Source: Gaertneriomyces semiglobifer
Taxonomy: Eukaryota; Chytridiomycota; Chytridiomycetes; Spizellomycetales; Spizellomycetaceae
Assembly (NCBI GenBank): GCA_025558075.1
Contig: JAHLKF010000035.1
Span: forward strand, 1 to 64,000
DNA: 64,000 nt
Reading direction: 5' to 3'
The notes beneath the pieces are model-generated. The model was given only the letters and a program-made list of their open reading frames with translations, made no database searches and had not been told where the DNA came from. Below are positions 44,259-57,459 of this stretch, piece after piece; the stretch's first letter is position 1, and the number at the start of each line of letters is the position of its first letter. Both the position numbers and the translations under genes were made by a program.

Positions 44259-45163
44259 ATGGCGCATATACGAAAGATGGCATCAAATCGTCGTCTGCTA
44301 CTAGTCAATCACTACCTCCCACTGCTCATCATCTTCGCCTTACTCTCAGTATCCTTCGGACTGACAATACGGGCGATCACGCAGAAATCTAATTGGGTGC
44401 AACAAGATATTGAAGTAAAATACGCCGGCCATGCATCGTTCAACGCAACGCAACTCAACATTGGGGTATGGTCATGGTGTGTCTCGGATTTTCCAAGCAC
44501 TGTTACGCCGCTGGTATTCCCTGGACAAGAAGGTGCAACCTGCATCGAAATTGACATTTGCAACTACATCAGCGACATAAATTGCACCTTGTTAACGGTT
44601 GGAAAAGGGTTAGCTATTGCAAGCGCTTCTACTTTGACACTTGCCCTCAGTAAGTGATGTAGTGTAGTCTTCAATTTGAGCATAGGACTAATCATTCACA
44701 CCATTTGCTTGCAGTTGCGACAGTCGTATTGCTTCTCTTTTTGATTCCAACAATCGCTCTGCCATTGCTGGTGTTTTGCACGATCGCCACCTTCATTGTG
44801 GAAGTTGCACTGGGCGTATTCTTCCGGATCCTACGCTCGTTGGTCGAGCCGGAGGTGCGCGATGCGGTACACCAGATTGCGGCAGGAATCCGCGACGTAG
44901 AGGATGTGGGAAAAGTTGCGGCCTCCATCAGCGGCTCTGCGGCGGAATCCCGTTTCAGGCCAGCATATGGGTTAATGATTGCGAGCAGCGTCATAGTTGG
45001 GTTGGCGATGATTTTGAGCATCTGGAAAGCATGGTCCGACACCTGCGGCCGTAGGACTCGGAAGAAGTGGAGCGCCTGGAAAGGTGTCACACCCGCCACC
45101 CTCTCCGTTGATACCAATGAAGCAATGCACTCGGAGATGAAAAGCGACGGGACGTTGGTATGA
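44259..45163 (+). CDS. Four-membrane-segment protein, SUR7/PalI-like
   Basis: Two exons, 44259-44649 and 44715-45163, give 279 residues; a second ATG (MASNRRLLL) seven codons in may be the start. Membrane segments are LPLLIIFALLSVSFGLTI, a long hydrophobic block over the junction (about residues 118-165) and YGLMIASSVIVGLAMIL. The first outer loop has GVWSWC and two further cysteines (ATCIEIDICNY), as in claudin-like fungal SUR7/PalI proteins of the plasma membrane. The C-terminal 50 residues are cytosolic and basic. Membership is inferred from topology and the loop motif. Confidence 0.65.
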
Positions 45164-45384
45164 TAAATGTACATATTCCCGACTTTTGGCGCGCAAGGAA
45201 ACTTCGCGCTGTGTAAATAATATGACCATTTTTGGATATGACTTACGTAATATTAGGCCGAAGGCGTTCCCCTGCTTTATTAATTTTGTCCCCATCACTT
45301 CCCCTCTACCGCTTCAAGACGGGCAACAGCGTCGGTCAGTTCAGACGGTGACTGGCACTAGTCTGTGGCACGTCGCCGGACACC

Positions 45385-47296
45385 ATGTCGAATCCGCGGA
45401 ATGGGGTCAGAGGCCCTTCTTCCGCTTTGTCCAGGTAATGTGAGCTTGATGTCCACTGCGAATGCACGATGTTGATGACATTGGGTTAGTTTCCTGCGAG
45501 AGCGTGGAATTGTTGCTCCCCGAAACGTATGGCAACGACGTGGGGATGTTCCGAACGCAGCCCAGACAGCAAGTACTGATGGTGAACCGGTTTCCAATGA
45601 TGATACGCCTCCTGCAGATGCAGCGAGCACATCTGTCCCGACCGCCGCGCCATCTGACACCGATCTGTCAATAGCGGTTACAACAGTGCAAGTGTCTGTA
45701 GAAAACGCAGATGAGCAGGATGAGGTTGAAGTAGAAGTGGCTGCATCATCGAGCACACGAGGAAGAGGGCGCGGCCGAGGCCGAGGTGCCAAGTCAAGCG
45801 CGACAAAGCGTAAGCGGAAGGACAAGGAGTCTGACAATGATGAGGACTACTCTGCTCCTGCTAATTCTCGCTCCGCCCATTCCAAACTGAAAAGTAAGAA
45901 AACTGGTGATGCCCTGGGTCCTAAGGGCTCCATCAGATTTTGCGCGCGCTGCCAGCGGCGATATTTACTGGTGACTGCCTCGGAGTTCTGCCCGGCTTGT
46001 TTGTCCTTGAAGAACGCGTCGACGGGGATGTCTCAGCCGACTAAGAAACCTCGTAAGAAGAAAACAAAAATTATTTCAGATGCTCTAGAGGATGGCAATG
46101 AGGATGTACCAAGTCTGAAGACTCTGTGCATTAACTTGATTGCAACCTATATCGACAGCGTGGAGGATTTTGGCGGCATATCGGATCGGCTGAAATTGAG
46201 CATCTCCAAAATCATCGGCCGACACCGTCAGTTGACACCTCAGAATGTCAAGTTGTTCATTGGACCTGGCGAAATGAACGTTGACTTATTTGAATGTACG
46301 TACTTGGATGAAGCAGCCTTGTGCTACGTAGCGACGTTGTGCCCGAACGCACGACATTTGCATTTGGGATATTGCGGCCGCGCAACAGACAAGGTTTTGG
46401 ACGCTATCAGTGAACACTGCACACAGTTGACGGAGCTGTCAATGTCGGGTCCATTCCTACCATCCGCTGCTGCGTTCACGAATCTGTTTGTTAACTTACC
46501 CCAGTTGGTGTCACTGCACCTCAAGTTTGCCGCCAAACTAAATCCGGATTCGCTTGCATCTCTGGTGGACAACTGCGCTGGACTCCAATCTCTGAGGTTG
46601 GAAGGATGTACAAAATTGCGCGCTGAGGGCTTGCGGACTATCGCGCGACTGAAGAACCTTGCTGAACTAGAGCTTTCGCAAATCGAGGTGTCTCCCGATG
46701 TCGACACTGACATGGAGGAGGCGCTTTCACATTTGATTACTACCATTGGCCCCTCCCTCACAATGCTGTACCTCAATGGTTTCAAAAATCTGCCCGATCG
46801 CATCCTCAGTGATCTATCAAATTCTTGTCCCAAGCTCTCCAAGCTTTCCCTCGAGGAAAACACCTCCATGACCCCTGAAGGTGTGGTCTCGTGTCTAACG
46901 ACCTTGGCAGAGAAGAACTCTACGCCAAATGGACTGACACATCTCTCTTTGAACCGTAATGAAACATTTACCGACACATGCTTGATAGCTATCGTGAACC
47001 TCTTCCCACGTTTATCGTTTCTTGGGATCAATGGGTGGGATGAGCTCTCTTCGACGTCTCTCGAGGCTTTGGTTTCTCAAGAAAATGGGCTGACGGAACT
47101 GGAAGAAATTGACGTTAGCTGGGTGCGAAATGTCACAGATGATATTTTCATTGGTTTGATGCGGAACAACCGTAAACTGGAAAAGGTAAAAGTTTATGGA
47201 TGTAATCGGCTTACGGAAGAGGTGGTTGGAAAGGAGTGGAGGTCTAATGGAGGCGAAGGCAAGATGGTGATAGTCGCTGGGAACGAGTTCGTCTAG
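45385..47296 (+). CDS. RAD7: DNA repair protein Rad7 (global-genome excision repair)
   Basis: Two exons, 45385-45434 and 45490-47296, give 618 residues. The spliced N-terminus is MSNPRNGVRGPSSALS then SFLRERGIV, the conserved Rad7 start. A basic, acidic-patched linker with RGRGRGRGRG follows, then a four-cysteine zinc ribbon (FCARCQRRYLLV ... EFCPACL). The C-terminal 400 residues are leucine-rich repeats (CPNARHLHLGYCG, CAGLQSLRLEGCTKL, CPKLSKLSLEEN), as in the LRR ubiquitin-ligase subunits of excision repair. In yeast Rad7 acts with Rad16 to find damage in silent DNA. A 235-codon frame on the opposite strand is a shadow. Confidence 0.9.
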
Positions 47297-48024
47297 ATCA
47301 GTATAGTGTGGGTGTACGATATTTTTTTTTGGGAGTGATCGGTTACAGGATAGCTAAGTTAATAGCTGAGAATCAATATACACTCGGCACGACGAGCTCA
47401 TCAGTAACAAGAGTTGACGAATCCTATTTCATGTGATGTGAATACCCGCGACGAACATCGGCTGCCTTAAAGTTGACAGCACACAGTGCTAGATTACACC
47501 GAGTGCGGGGTCCATACAGTGGCGCTGCTTTGGTGTTGGATCATTGTATCCAAGTATGCTACGCAAATCCGTCCCGTTGTCGACAGCCACAGTGAAATGG
47601 CCTTACCTGACGGCAGAGTTGCTGGTGGGAAAATGAGGAATTAATTGGGCTCACGCATGGCTACCGGCACCAGCTCAGAACGTCGAATATAGAAACCACA
47701 ATTGGGTGCCATACCCAAGGGAGACTAACGTACCTCTCAGCCAGGGCGGCACCAGTGAACAACACCTCTGTCCCATCCACCACCAGCGCCTTGAAAATCT
47801 GAATTTCCAAAAGCCAGCGGCAGCCAGCATCCGCAATGCCGGTGCGCTGAATGCGGGGAAACTTAGCACAAAGTAGGTCTAATAGGTATAGGATCGGCAT
47901 GCATTCGTGAATGTCGATTTAAAAGGCGGTAACCTCTGACAGTGCGGATGAGAACAGATTCGAATCATTACACATGAGCGCATACGGTTGGGAGTTATAC
48001 TGGACTATGTCAAAAATACATTCG
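47297..48024. other. Intergenic region with a doubtful minus-strand ORF
   Basis: A minus-strand frame at 47661-47900 starts MPILYLLDLLCAKFPRIQ and runs into a good donor (gagag/gtacgt), so a small gene is possible. I could not extend it to a recognisable protein. Nothing else is seen. Confidence 0.3.
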
Positions 48025-49128
48025 TCATAGCACCGACCACTCAGAGTTGTCCTGCATCTTGACTCTGCCGTCGGCTTTTAGCTTTTCCAAATGTTTCACG
48101 ACACTTCCTTCTGCTGCTTCTAACAACGACAGCATCCGCTCCCGCTGTTCGTCGGTCATTTCCTTATTAGCAAGGTAAATGCGCTCCACCAATTGTCGAC
48201 TAGTGCCCGGAAGACAGTTTAGCACCTCCTGCTCTCGTTGTTCGCGATGCTTTATATATTCATTCACTTTAGCAAGACCGTCTTCCACGCTCGGGCCGTG
48301 ACCGGGATACATCCTGCACATACTTCCACCATCACCATTTCTCGTGCTCATGCCAGACATGACGGATTTCAGACGAGTCAAACACTTCATATACAGGGAT
48401 AGGTCTTCAAAAACAGCACTGCCTTGTCCTAGAACCGCATCACCACTGAAAACGGCACATTCTTCGTGCAAGATGAGCGATACGTGATCATCGGTGTGGC
48501 CGGGAGTGTGCAACGCCTCAAGCGTAACGCTCCCGCAGGAAGTGCGAAACCGTTGGCCGTCAGTTATAGGAAGGTATTCGTGGAACGGCTGAGAGGTCAT
48601 GTCAGAGGCAGTGAGGTGTTTATACACGGGAATGTTGGGAAAGAGAGCGAGAACTTGTGGAATTCCTGATACGTGGTCTATGTTGCAATGAAGTTGCCTG
48701 TGACTGACCATCCAAAAACATCAAGGTATCCATAGCCGACCTACCCCAATGTCGATGGGTGCAAATCACTGTCTCAATCCCTTCTGCCCCTGCAAGGCGC
48801 AGCGACGATTTTAAGTGATGCGCATAACCTGGCACGCCAGCACCCGTGTCTATCAGGATCCGCTTAGACCCTGTGCCGACGAGGTACGTATTTGTACTGT
48901 GGGGTTCAATGCTGGCTAATTATTATCCTCATACCAGCAAATGCTCTTCGTACTACGCACATACCCTTGCAGGGTGAATTTTCCGGGATTGAGGCCTAGG
49001 ACGACTACAATGGTTGCGTTGAGTTTGGGAGATTCTGCTCAGGACATGGGCAATATCGTAAGTTGGTTACCGCAAACGCGTTCGCTTAACCTCGCAAAGG
49101 CAGGTAGAGGCACCAGTTGCTCCGCCAT
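48025..49128 (-). CDS. Metallo-beta-lactamase fold hydrolase, LACTB2-like
   Basis: Four exons on the minus strand, 49128-49071, 49004-48965, 48896-48745 and 48677-48025, give 300 resid­ues. The N-terminus MAEQLVPLPAFARLSERV joins VLGLNPGKFTLQG and TNTYLVGTG across two junctions, the LACTB2 start. Metal ligands are in THRHWDH (split by an intron), HTPGHTDDH, SGDAVLG and YPGHG. The C-terminal 80 residues form a helical winged segment (VVKHLEKLKADGRVKM). Human LACTB2 is a mitochondrial endoribonuclease; no clear presequence is seen here, so location is open. Exon 2 has only 40 bases. Confidence 0.88.
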
Positions 49129-50394
49129 CTGTGTCGATCGATGCCTAGGCCGAAGGGCAGCACTTGCAACTTCGTTTCCAAACTTCTGAACAACTTTTGA
49201 GATATTTATTCATGATTCCAGCGCGTAGTGGCTGTGTAGTACATTCAAGTCCACCCTAGTTGGCTTACGCAGCATACACGTGATCTCTAACTGGGTTAAA
49301 TAAAAACTCGCCGAACAAACGAACTTCCTTCTGATTAGTCCACATCTACCACACTAGACGATCGGCAAGTAACATTACATTGCGGACTCATCGGCTGGTC
49401 TGCAGCCCTGCGGTATTCCAGAGCAGTTGTCGTGGTGGAGGTTGAAGGATCTCGCTCGCAGTGTTTGTGAGCTTCCGAACTTGTGTCGCGACATCTTCAA
49501 CCTTCTTATCGCGGTCTGCGATTCACCTTGATGGTAACTCCCCATTAGTGCACACCATTCTTTGGGTGTGCATTCATCCGTCTCCTTGAAAGCGAGCGGT
49601 TGGATAACGGAGTAATGGCACAACAACGAGCGTATGCTAAAGCAGGACAAAAGGCAGGACTGGATGCTCCGGCAGACGATCTGTCCTGTAAGAGACTCCT
49701 GTTACATTCCCTTCCATGTAGTCAGCCATATCTGCCAAGTACGCCAGCGCATTATATGTAATGTGGCATTGGGTATGCATATCTATGGTTGAGGTATCGT
49801 TTATATAATTGCTTTGGAGAGTATACAGCCACACGAGCGGCCTTTCGCGCGTTCATTTCGGAGAGCCGTCAGGGACCAACATTTCCTTTGACAGGATCCC
49901 TCAAACTGCTCATGAATGCGATCAAAAGGGCGGCAGTCAGCGAGGGTCCCCAGCGGATTTGTCACAACGGCGGCTGGCCTCCATGTGTCCCGTCCTGAAT
50001 TCCATCGGATCAAACGTCTTGCATGCGCAGTATAAAACCAGATCGTCGCCAGCAGAAGCCCCTCTGCTATCCGTCGCCTATCCGTTTGCAGTTTTCTCCG
50101 GAGTTCGCAGTTCGCAATCGGAGGTCTACGTCAATTTCCAAATTCGACGCCTCCAAAAACCATTCGCTAATCGTTTTATAAAGTCGAGGATTCCAACTCC
50201 GCACAGCAACTAATTACGAGCGCGTCCGTGCGAGTGTGCACAGAACGGAACAGCCAAGCAGCCGAACCCTGTATACGGTGTAGTAGAAGTAGTAGTAGAA
50301 GGTCTGCTGCTTTATTTAATCCTTCCCGAGAGCTTCCCGGGCCGCCCCCCATCGACACGTCGATATAGACTTAGAGTGCGGACGTTCGCCAATT
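49129..50394. other. Long intergenic region
   Basis: About 1.27 kb between the divergent LACTB2-like and Zn2Cys6 genes. An E-box (CACGTGA) lies at 49277-49283, 149 bases upstream of the LACTB2-like start. A TATAAAA lies at 50031-50037. Several frames of 60-130 codons show no motifs. Confidence 0.4.
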
Positions 50395-51600
50395 ATGATG
50401 GTTTCGGAAGGAGCAACCATGTCTGATAACACCATCTATTCGACACGTCGCAGATTACGCTCCTCGGTCTTCGCTGGCGATGCAACATCTCCCTACCGCA
50501 GGACTTCAAATGATATGCTGAACAGCAAGGGTTCCTTTGAGGGTGGGATCCTCAAGAGACGCGTCCTATCTCAGGATCTCAATCTCCCAAGAATGAGGGT
50601 CCACCGTCAGGATCCGGACGATAGTTCTGCCAGCACGGCCGATATTGCACCAGCAGCCGAACCAGCGTCTGGACCCAGGAAAAGGAAGCAGGTCAAGAAT
50701 GCTTGTGGTAAGTTCGACGGCTGAAGCGTCGCATGTGGCTCCTATTCATGATATCTCTAACTATCACTTGCAGTGAACTGCCAGAAGGCGTGCAAAAAGT
50801 GCGAAACGATACGTCCGTGTCCCCGTTGTGTGCGGTACGGCTTGGAAGCCACTTGCACCGACAGTGTTAGGAAAGAACGGCGCCGAGGTGTCCGTGGGCC
50901 GTATCGCCGCGCATCGCAATCCTCAATGACGTCCACCTGCGCCCTGGAGACGGCAGACGACACCGTTTGGGAGGAGAGACAATGGTCATTTCCGAAAGAA
51001 TCAGCTTATCCATCAGCCAGCAGTAACAGCGAGTCATATTACGACGCTGGTGCATGCCACGTCCCCGAATTGACGTCCAGCGCTGCTAGTGATGATGACT
51101 CGAAGCCCATCGATAAGCTTGCGCTATTGTCGAGTATCTGTGATGCTGTGCTACAACTATCCCACCAGTCCGAGACACAACAAAAGGCCTATCCTTATCA
51201 CCATCCGTTAGACGTTAACAGGCTCTACATTACGCCTCTTGCGACGCCTCTCACGGAGGTGCTTCCAACGCTACCCTCCATACTCCCTTCCATTCCTGAA
51301 CACGTCTCGGCAATGTCGATCGATACCCTTTCCCCCCGACACAGTGCTGGCTCTGGTGTGGTTCACACAAGAGACACATCCCCACACCACCACCGGCGAG
51401 ATTCAGGATACGATTCTCCAATTGATCCCACCATGGCATATCACCAACCTTCGGCCTTGTACAACCTCCTCAACTCATCGTTTATACCCGCGCCTGGCCC
51501 GCGCTTAGCGCCGCTTAACAGCAATGGCGAACATCAGCATGACGCCTTCATCGGATTGCCATCGCTGAAAGAGTTAGGTGTAGGGATCAAGCCCTGGTAG
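50395..51600 (+). CDS. Zn2Cys6 (fungal binuclear cluster) transcription factor
   Basis: Two exons, 50395-50707 and 50774-51600, give about 379 residues; in-frame ATGs at 50398 and 50419 are alternative starts. The cluster spans the junction: ACVNCQKACKKC then IRPCPRCVRYGLEATC, spacing C-x2-C-x6-C-x5-C-x2-C-x8-C, with an extra Cys inside the first loop. The flanks are basic (PRKRKQVKN before, RKERRRGVRGPYRR after). The rest is Ser/Pro/His-rich and disordered. It lacks the long fungal-specific middle homology domain, so it is a short member. Probably a nuclear DNA-binding regulator; targets unknown. Confidence 0.88.
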
Positions 51601-52005
51601 GTTGTGTCAGACTGTTTTCGTGAAAGGGCAAAGCCTGGCCCTTTCACTTTCTATATTCCGTGTCTGTTATTTGGTGCCACAAACGGCGTTGCTCAAGTGG
51701 ATTGGAGGGCGTACTAGAATACCTTGCTGTTTATCGTATCTTGTTTTTGTTTTTCACGGGGATATACCGTTTTTGTATGTATAAGGATGTCTCTACTCCT
51801 TGACTTTATCTCGACCGAGGTTTCGAGAGTTGTCAGACTGTAATATAAACCAAGCTTCAATGCCATTGTACTCTGGCGGATATTATATACACTCCATTCA
51901 TAAATACACAAGTGCGAAGTCTGGAGTACAGCTACACGAGCGCCCATATCGGAACCAACACAGAGCGGGCAATGATGAAAGTAACACTTCATACTCAGAT
52001 CAGCG
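51601..52005. other. Intergenic region between convergent genes
   Basis: Expected to hold the 3' UTRs of the Zn2Cys6 and PHD genes. No supported feature. Confidence 0.4.
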
Positions 52006-55000
52006 TCACCCATCAGTCGCCTGTCCCTCTTGCTGTACCTGAGCATGCTGATGTTGCCGTTTCCATTCCATAAACGCAATCCAATCAGGGTCGTCCGGGT
52101 ACACCACCATGGGGGCCTTCCGATCTTTCCCATCAAGTGCCGTTTCTGTATTCTTGTTCGTATCAGCCGTTGAAGTTCCATCATTGTCAGTTTGTGAATT
52201 AGTTGTATCAGTAGCGTCTTGTTGTACACCATACGCGTTGCCAAAAGTCCATAACCCGCTTTTCGGCATAGCTGCACTGTCCAGTACACTTTGACGCGCG
52301 GTGAGGAGGACGGCTACCTCGGATTGCATCTTGACAACGGCTTCCAACCACTGACAATATGGAGACAACGGTAAGTTAACAGGTAATGAGAGCTGCATCT
52401 ACCATACTTACATCTTTGATTTCATCTGTACTCGCCCTCATCGTCCCATCCACTTTTCGGTTTTCAATCACACGCGTTGCAGCCAATAAACCACCCAATC
52501 CGTCAAAAGAAGACGGTACTTGTCCTTCAAAAGAACCCAAAAGCGCCCGTCCAGCAGCATCATAAAGTTCCCCTATGTTACTGTGACCATGATTACCGTA
52601 GAACCCCTGTAATTTGTGAGCAGTCTCTTTAGGCAAGTCACCGGGAGTGCTTGCATCGTAGAGTTCGGAGAGCGATTGGACACGGTCAAGAAAGTCAAGC
52701 TTAATGCGTCTTTCTGGCACCTTATACTTGATACCGTTGATTTCGAAGCACTTGTATTTTCGCACTGGTCGCTTTTTAGGTTTTTCAGCCGAAGCATGTG
52801 GCGGGGAGAAGTAAGCAGCCGTCGAAGGCTCGTTAATCACGTCAATGTAGCCGTTATTCCTGCTTGAAACGACCTTCTCCACGGGCGGCGGACCTGCTGG
52901 CGTCGGCGTGCTGATACGGTCGTGCTTTTTAGGAGATGTGCTTGCCGAAGAAGTGTCCAGACGACTATTGAGTGCTTCATCGGGTCGTATGTGACCAGGA
53001 CTTGAGGAGTTACCGAGCACCTCATCTTTGATTTTTTTGCCAGGCGTTTTCTGCAGTGTCTCACCCAAACGCTTCCCGCCGCGACCAGAATGCTCATCAT
53101 ATCGTTCTTCCGAAACTTCCACCCACCGCCAGCTCTTGCTCACTCTCATCTTTGGTAAACTCCACTCAACATGGCATGGGCACATCCATTTCTTTCTCAT
53201 TACCAAGATTCCCAGATCCGTCTTTTTGGCCTGCTTATCTTCACCATCTTTGAATGGTATTTCCATCAGTTCTTCATACAAACTTCCTTCCGGACCCCAT
53301 GTGCGCACTCTAAGGGAATTTACAGTATTGACATCCACGTTTTCCCACTCCTCCTCCCGCAGTTCAGGAGGCACATTCGTCAATGGCGGATCAAGACAGT
53401 CCAGATGCCAGTACAACGGGCAGTAATCACATTTGATGAGATCAGTGCTAACGGCTTGTGGACGGGCAACACTGGTGCTTTGCGGAACCGAGAATGAGGA
53501 GAGATATGCTGCAGGGTTGATTTTGATCCCTGACTTGCCACACTTGAAACAGTAACTCTTTAATGGTACGGCAACCTCTGTGGCGGCGCTGGAAGAGCGA
53601 CGAGCGGCACCCTTGCTGCCTCTTGGATGACGGCTAATGTCATATTCACGAGTGTCAACGTAATCTCCCGAGACAGGATGGCGGAAGACATTCTCAAAGT
53701 CACTGAAGACTTCCATAGGTAGCTCAAACATCTTAGGATTTGTGCCGTCAAGGGTATAAAGCAGCTCATCAAATAATCCCTGGTGCTTCAAAGGTAATGG
53801 GGATGACCGTAGCTTGCGATCTTTTCCTTTACGACTCTCGGGGAAGGATGACTGGTGAAAATCACAAGTGAGCGCGTCATCATAAAGATCTGAGCCGGTA
53901 CCGGCTATATGGCCCTTATATACCTTTTTGGCGCGACAGGACTTGCACTCCCAAATTCCTTCAGGGGCGTCTTCAATTCCTGCGAACCCTTCTTCCACGC
54001 ACACAAAATGGAAGGATCGGGGACAGGATTCGCAACAAAGAAGACGGCCGCGGCCTAGGCATGCGGAGCAGTGGTCATCGTTGATGAACGCCGGCTAAAA
54101 TGCGATCATCATGAGTTCGCATACCCAAAACGACCCATTGTTTCGCCCATTGCAATACCTTCGCTTCCTCCTGATCATCGAAAGGCATCGGCTTCATGAC
54201 GTCCAATCTGGATGAATGTCTGGCCGGTGAACTAGCACGGGTATCCTTCATTTTCTGCTGATCCACCGGTGGGGTTCTCGATTGGCTACCTCGTCTTTGC
54301 GCGTCAGCTCCAGTTATAGACAGACTGTTCGGCGTAAAATAAAGGGTCAGAAGCGCGTCAACTGAAGAGATTAAATTTTCCAAGGTTAAAAATACCCACC
54401 AGCTGGATGACGGAGACTCATCCGCTTCACCAACAGAGCTGCCATTCTCAACTCTGATTAAATCTATATCGTCGCGTAACCCTGGATCGTTTTCGCGAGC
54501 TCGCTTGTTGAAAGGGTTGACTAAGCTTGCTGGCACGTATACTCCTCCGACTCGTGCGGCCTGTGCATTGTCTAACTTATTGCGTGGTTTGGTCCCTGAC
54601 TTATTCTTCCTAGGTCTGCCCGGGCCCTTGGTTTCGCTTGAACTACTTGGCGGAAGAGAAGGCCGGCGATCACTGGACGAGTTTGTAGGTGTAGCAGAAG
54701 GGTCTTGCGACGGCGCCGATTTGGGAGTACGTTGTTGTTGCTTCAATTTATCGTTGAATGTGAGCCGAACCGTTTGTCTACTTGGCCTCTCCGATCCAGC
54801 AGCAGAAGCGTCTGATATAGTACCCTGATCTTTCGAGAATAAATCTGCTATCAGCAGAGATCGCGGAGCCGGGGAGTTCCGCGTCGTAGATGACCGGTTA
54901 TGGGCAGGAGAAGGGTTTCCAGGTGTTGCAGATGCGCTGCTGTTATCCGAAGTCCTGCGACTATTAGTTGCCGATGCAGTTGACGGGACGGATGATAACG

Positions 55001-55520
55001 GAGACACAGGAGAATCATCCTCCTTGCCCGCCAGCGTACCCGTCGTAATTGGGGTCGGTTTGGCTGTAGTCTTGGATGGGCTGGGATGAGCTTTCGGAGG
55101 GTGGACCGATTCACTTGGGGATGATCTCCAATCAGCTATCTGAGCAACTGGCATGCGCACAACTTCATTAGGCCGTAATCTGCCATAATCGTAGAGCAAC
55201 GGCGTCGGGGGCGGCCTTGGAGGAAGAGGATTCGGAGTTTTCGATGCGCTACCAGTTCCGGGTGTGGAAGAACGGCGGGTATAATCAGCAGCGGGCGCGC
55301 TTAGGCGGTCTGCACCATCTAAATGTCTTATGGACGGACTTTCGGCTCCATCATTGACGGCAGGTCTTTCATCATGACTGGGTCGCCGATCCTCAACAGT
55401 AGTTTCCATGCCGACGCCTATAAGTTCAGTATGACCGAACGGCGAATCAAATTCTTGTTGCTTCTTTTCACTGCCCAGTTCACTTTGGTGATTTTCTTTG
55501 GATTCACAGTGCGTAAGCAT
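52006..55520 (-). CDS. Double-PHD chromatin protein, Rco1/PHF12-like
   Basis: Three exons on the minus strand, 55520-54159, 54094-52412 and 52350-52006, give about 1129 residues; an ATG 37 codons in (METTVEDRR) may be the true start. The N-terminal 450 residues are Ser/Pro-rich and disordered, with an AT-hook-like KGPGRPRKNKSG. PHD1 spans the first junction: HCSACLGRGRLLCCESCPRS then WECKSC. PHD2 is longer (CFKCGKSG ... LIKCDYCPLYWHLDCLD ... WMCPCHVEW). The tail has a helix (WLEAVVKMQSEVAVLLTAR). Rco1 and PHF12 are subunits of Rpd3S-type deacetylase complexes that act on transcribed genes. A 75-nt stop-free stretch in exon 1 near 54335-54411 (gtgggt..aacag) may be a further intron. Confidence 0.82.
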
Positions 55521-56360
55521 GACGAGGCATCAGTTTCCCAAGAACCGACCTCCACTGGTAAACAAGGGGTGAGGCGTCAAGGCAGTTGGCGGCCGCAGAG
55601 AAGCGAGCTGTCGTGCGGAAACGTCAATTCACGATCGAGCAATGAGCGATAGAAAAGGACGTCAAGGAACTACTGAGAGAATGCCTCTTACCCACCTAAC
55701 TCTGTGATTATTGCGTTTTGCCCAACTGTGTCTCTAAAAGGAAGCCGTAATAATGTCAGCAATATATTGGACAAAGTGTAACCAGGAGCACACAGAACGA
55801 AATAAACGGATAGACGTCCTCAAAATGGCCCCAAAAGCATCTCCAAGATGCTCTCCATCTTTTTGAGTCAAATGTTTGGCCGGCGAAAGGGTTGTGTCCG
55901 GCGGAATGTCACAGGGTCTGGCGACGATGGATCCTCTTCCGACATGATTCTTCATCACTGATCCACATTCTCATATTGCCTTCACTGACATAGTCCCAAC
56001 CAGCGATTCGCATCATCGCCACATCCCTTTCGATACCTCCATCCATTCCTCCCATTCATGCTTTCCAACTCACCGATGGCCTTCGGTTCGTCCGTTACAC
56101 AAGACCCAACGCAAGACCTAGAATACGCCGGCCAAAAATTATTATGAGCCCATTCGAATGCTTCTTGCACAATAAATCACTCACCGTTCATGCGACTTAG
56201 ATTATTCAATCCGAACGACACTGTTACCAGTCTATTAGTTGTCGCTCAGCTGCGTGCGAAGGGGGGTGCCGATGGATTGTCCGAGTGAGGGTCGATAACC
56301 TCACTTGCAACTCGCGAGGCGTTCTCGAAAATTGAAGGTTTCTTCCACCAACACACATGC
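55521..56360. other. Intergenic region, divergent promoters
   Basis: Lies between the start of the PHD gene and the TPR-like gene. Open frames are short and unlike protein. No RNA gene found. Confidence 0.4.
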
Positions 56361-57459
56361 ATGACAATAATGGCAGCGGAGAGCCATGGCATTTTCCAAT
56401 TTACTGAGGACGACGAATGGCTCCTCTCCATCGCTGACGCAGAGGAGGTTGCGCCCAAGAAAGAACGCCATGTTATTGATTGGGACTACAAAATGAAGGC
56501 CACCTATGAAGGAGTAGGTTCCCACCCTCATGAACTCCTTTTTGGCTCATTGAGTCTTACCAGCCCTCTCCTATTTTGCAGTGGTACCGAATATTAGACG
56601 TTTCTCATGTTACCGAACGATTCAAAGAAAAGCTGGGTGGAAATGAAGTGATACATGCGATAGAGCACAGCTATTATCATAAAGAGTTCGAGCAAGCGTT
56701 AAAGCTCGTGAGAGAGTATTTAACTGTGAACGCAAAACGTAAGAAGCCGTACAAGGATTGGGAGGTGTTGGAGATTGGAGCGAGATGCTGTCTAAAGCTC
56801 GGAAAAGTGGACGAGGCATTGAACGAATTTGTGAACCCTTTGATGGAGGTACCTTTTGTCCTGCTTCTACTCGTTCACAGTCGGATTTTGGCGTTGACAT
56901 GGATCATTTCTCTGTGTAGCAAACGAGAGAACCCGGTCAGATATTTCTTGCCGGTCAAGTATACTCTCGGGCCGGACGCCACGCTGGTATGTTCACTGAT
57001 TGCAATGCAGGCACGCGGGCACACCAATACTAACCACTTGCCATAGACGCATTGGACACTTTTATACGATATCTCGCTCGTCGTACTAAAGATTACGAGG
57101 CGTGGATTGAAATCTCGCAGATTCTTGACCGCCTATCAGTCGTACATCGCGAACAAACGACCTCACTTTTGCAATGGGCACTACTTGCGCTTCAGTACGC
57201 CGAGCATGTTGTTACAAGGTCGCCCAGAGGGGATAGCGAGATAGCACGGCGACATATGGAGGTACAGGTTCAGCGGATAGCTAACATGGTTTCTTCGTTG
57301 GCAGACAAGGTTGCTAAATTAGATCGAGCGGAACTGGATGATGCTACCAGTGCCCTGACTCCGTCTCAAATTGAATTCATGAAGGTTAACTTGCTGAGCG
57401 TTGAGGATGCTTCCAAAGACGAGGAAGATGAGGAGGAAAAAGGCGCAAGGGAGCTGTAA
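56361..57459 (+). CDS. Helical (TPR-like) protein, unassigned
   Basis: Four exons, 56361-56513, 56582-56848, 56920-56986 and 57047-57459, give 299 residues; a second ATG three codons in (MAAESHGIF) may be used. The sequence has TPR-like helix pairs: HSYYHKEFEQALKLVREYL, WEVLEIGARCCLKLGKVDEA, GQIFLAGQVYSRAGRHADAL and YLARRTKDYEAWIEISQIL. The C-terminus is acidic (DASKDEEDEEEKG). The third intron shows a textbook branch-point-like tactaac. I do not recognise the family; TPR proteins are usually scaffolds for complexes. Confidence 0.7.

Noticed and set aside
46324..47031. 235-codon minus-strand ORF opposite Rad7
   Set aside because: It lies wholly inside the clear LRR coding region of Rad7 and shows no motif of its own.
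49375..50213. Several 60-130 codon ORFs between LACTB2-like and Zn2Cys6 genes
   Set aside because: They overlap each other on both strands and have no family features.
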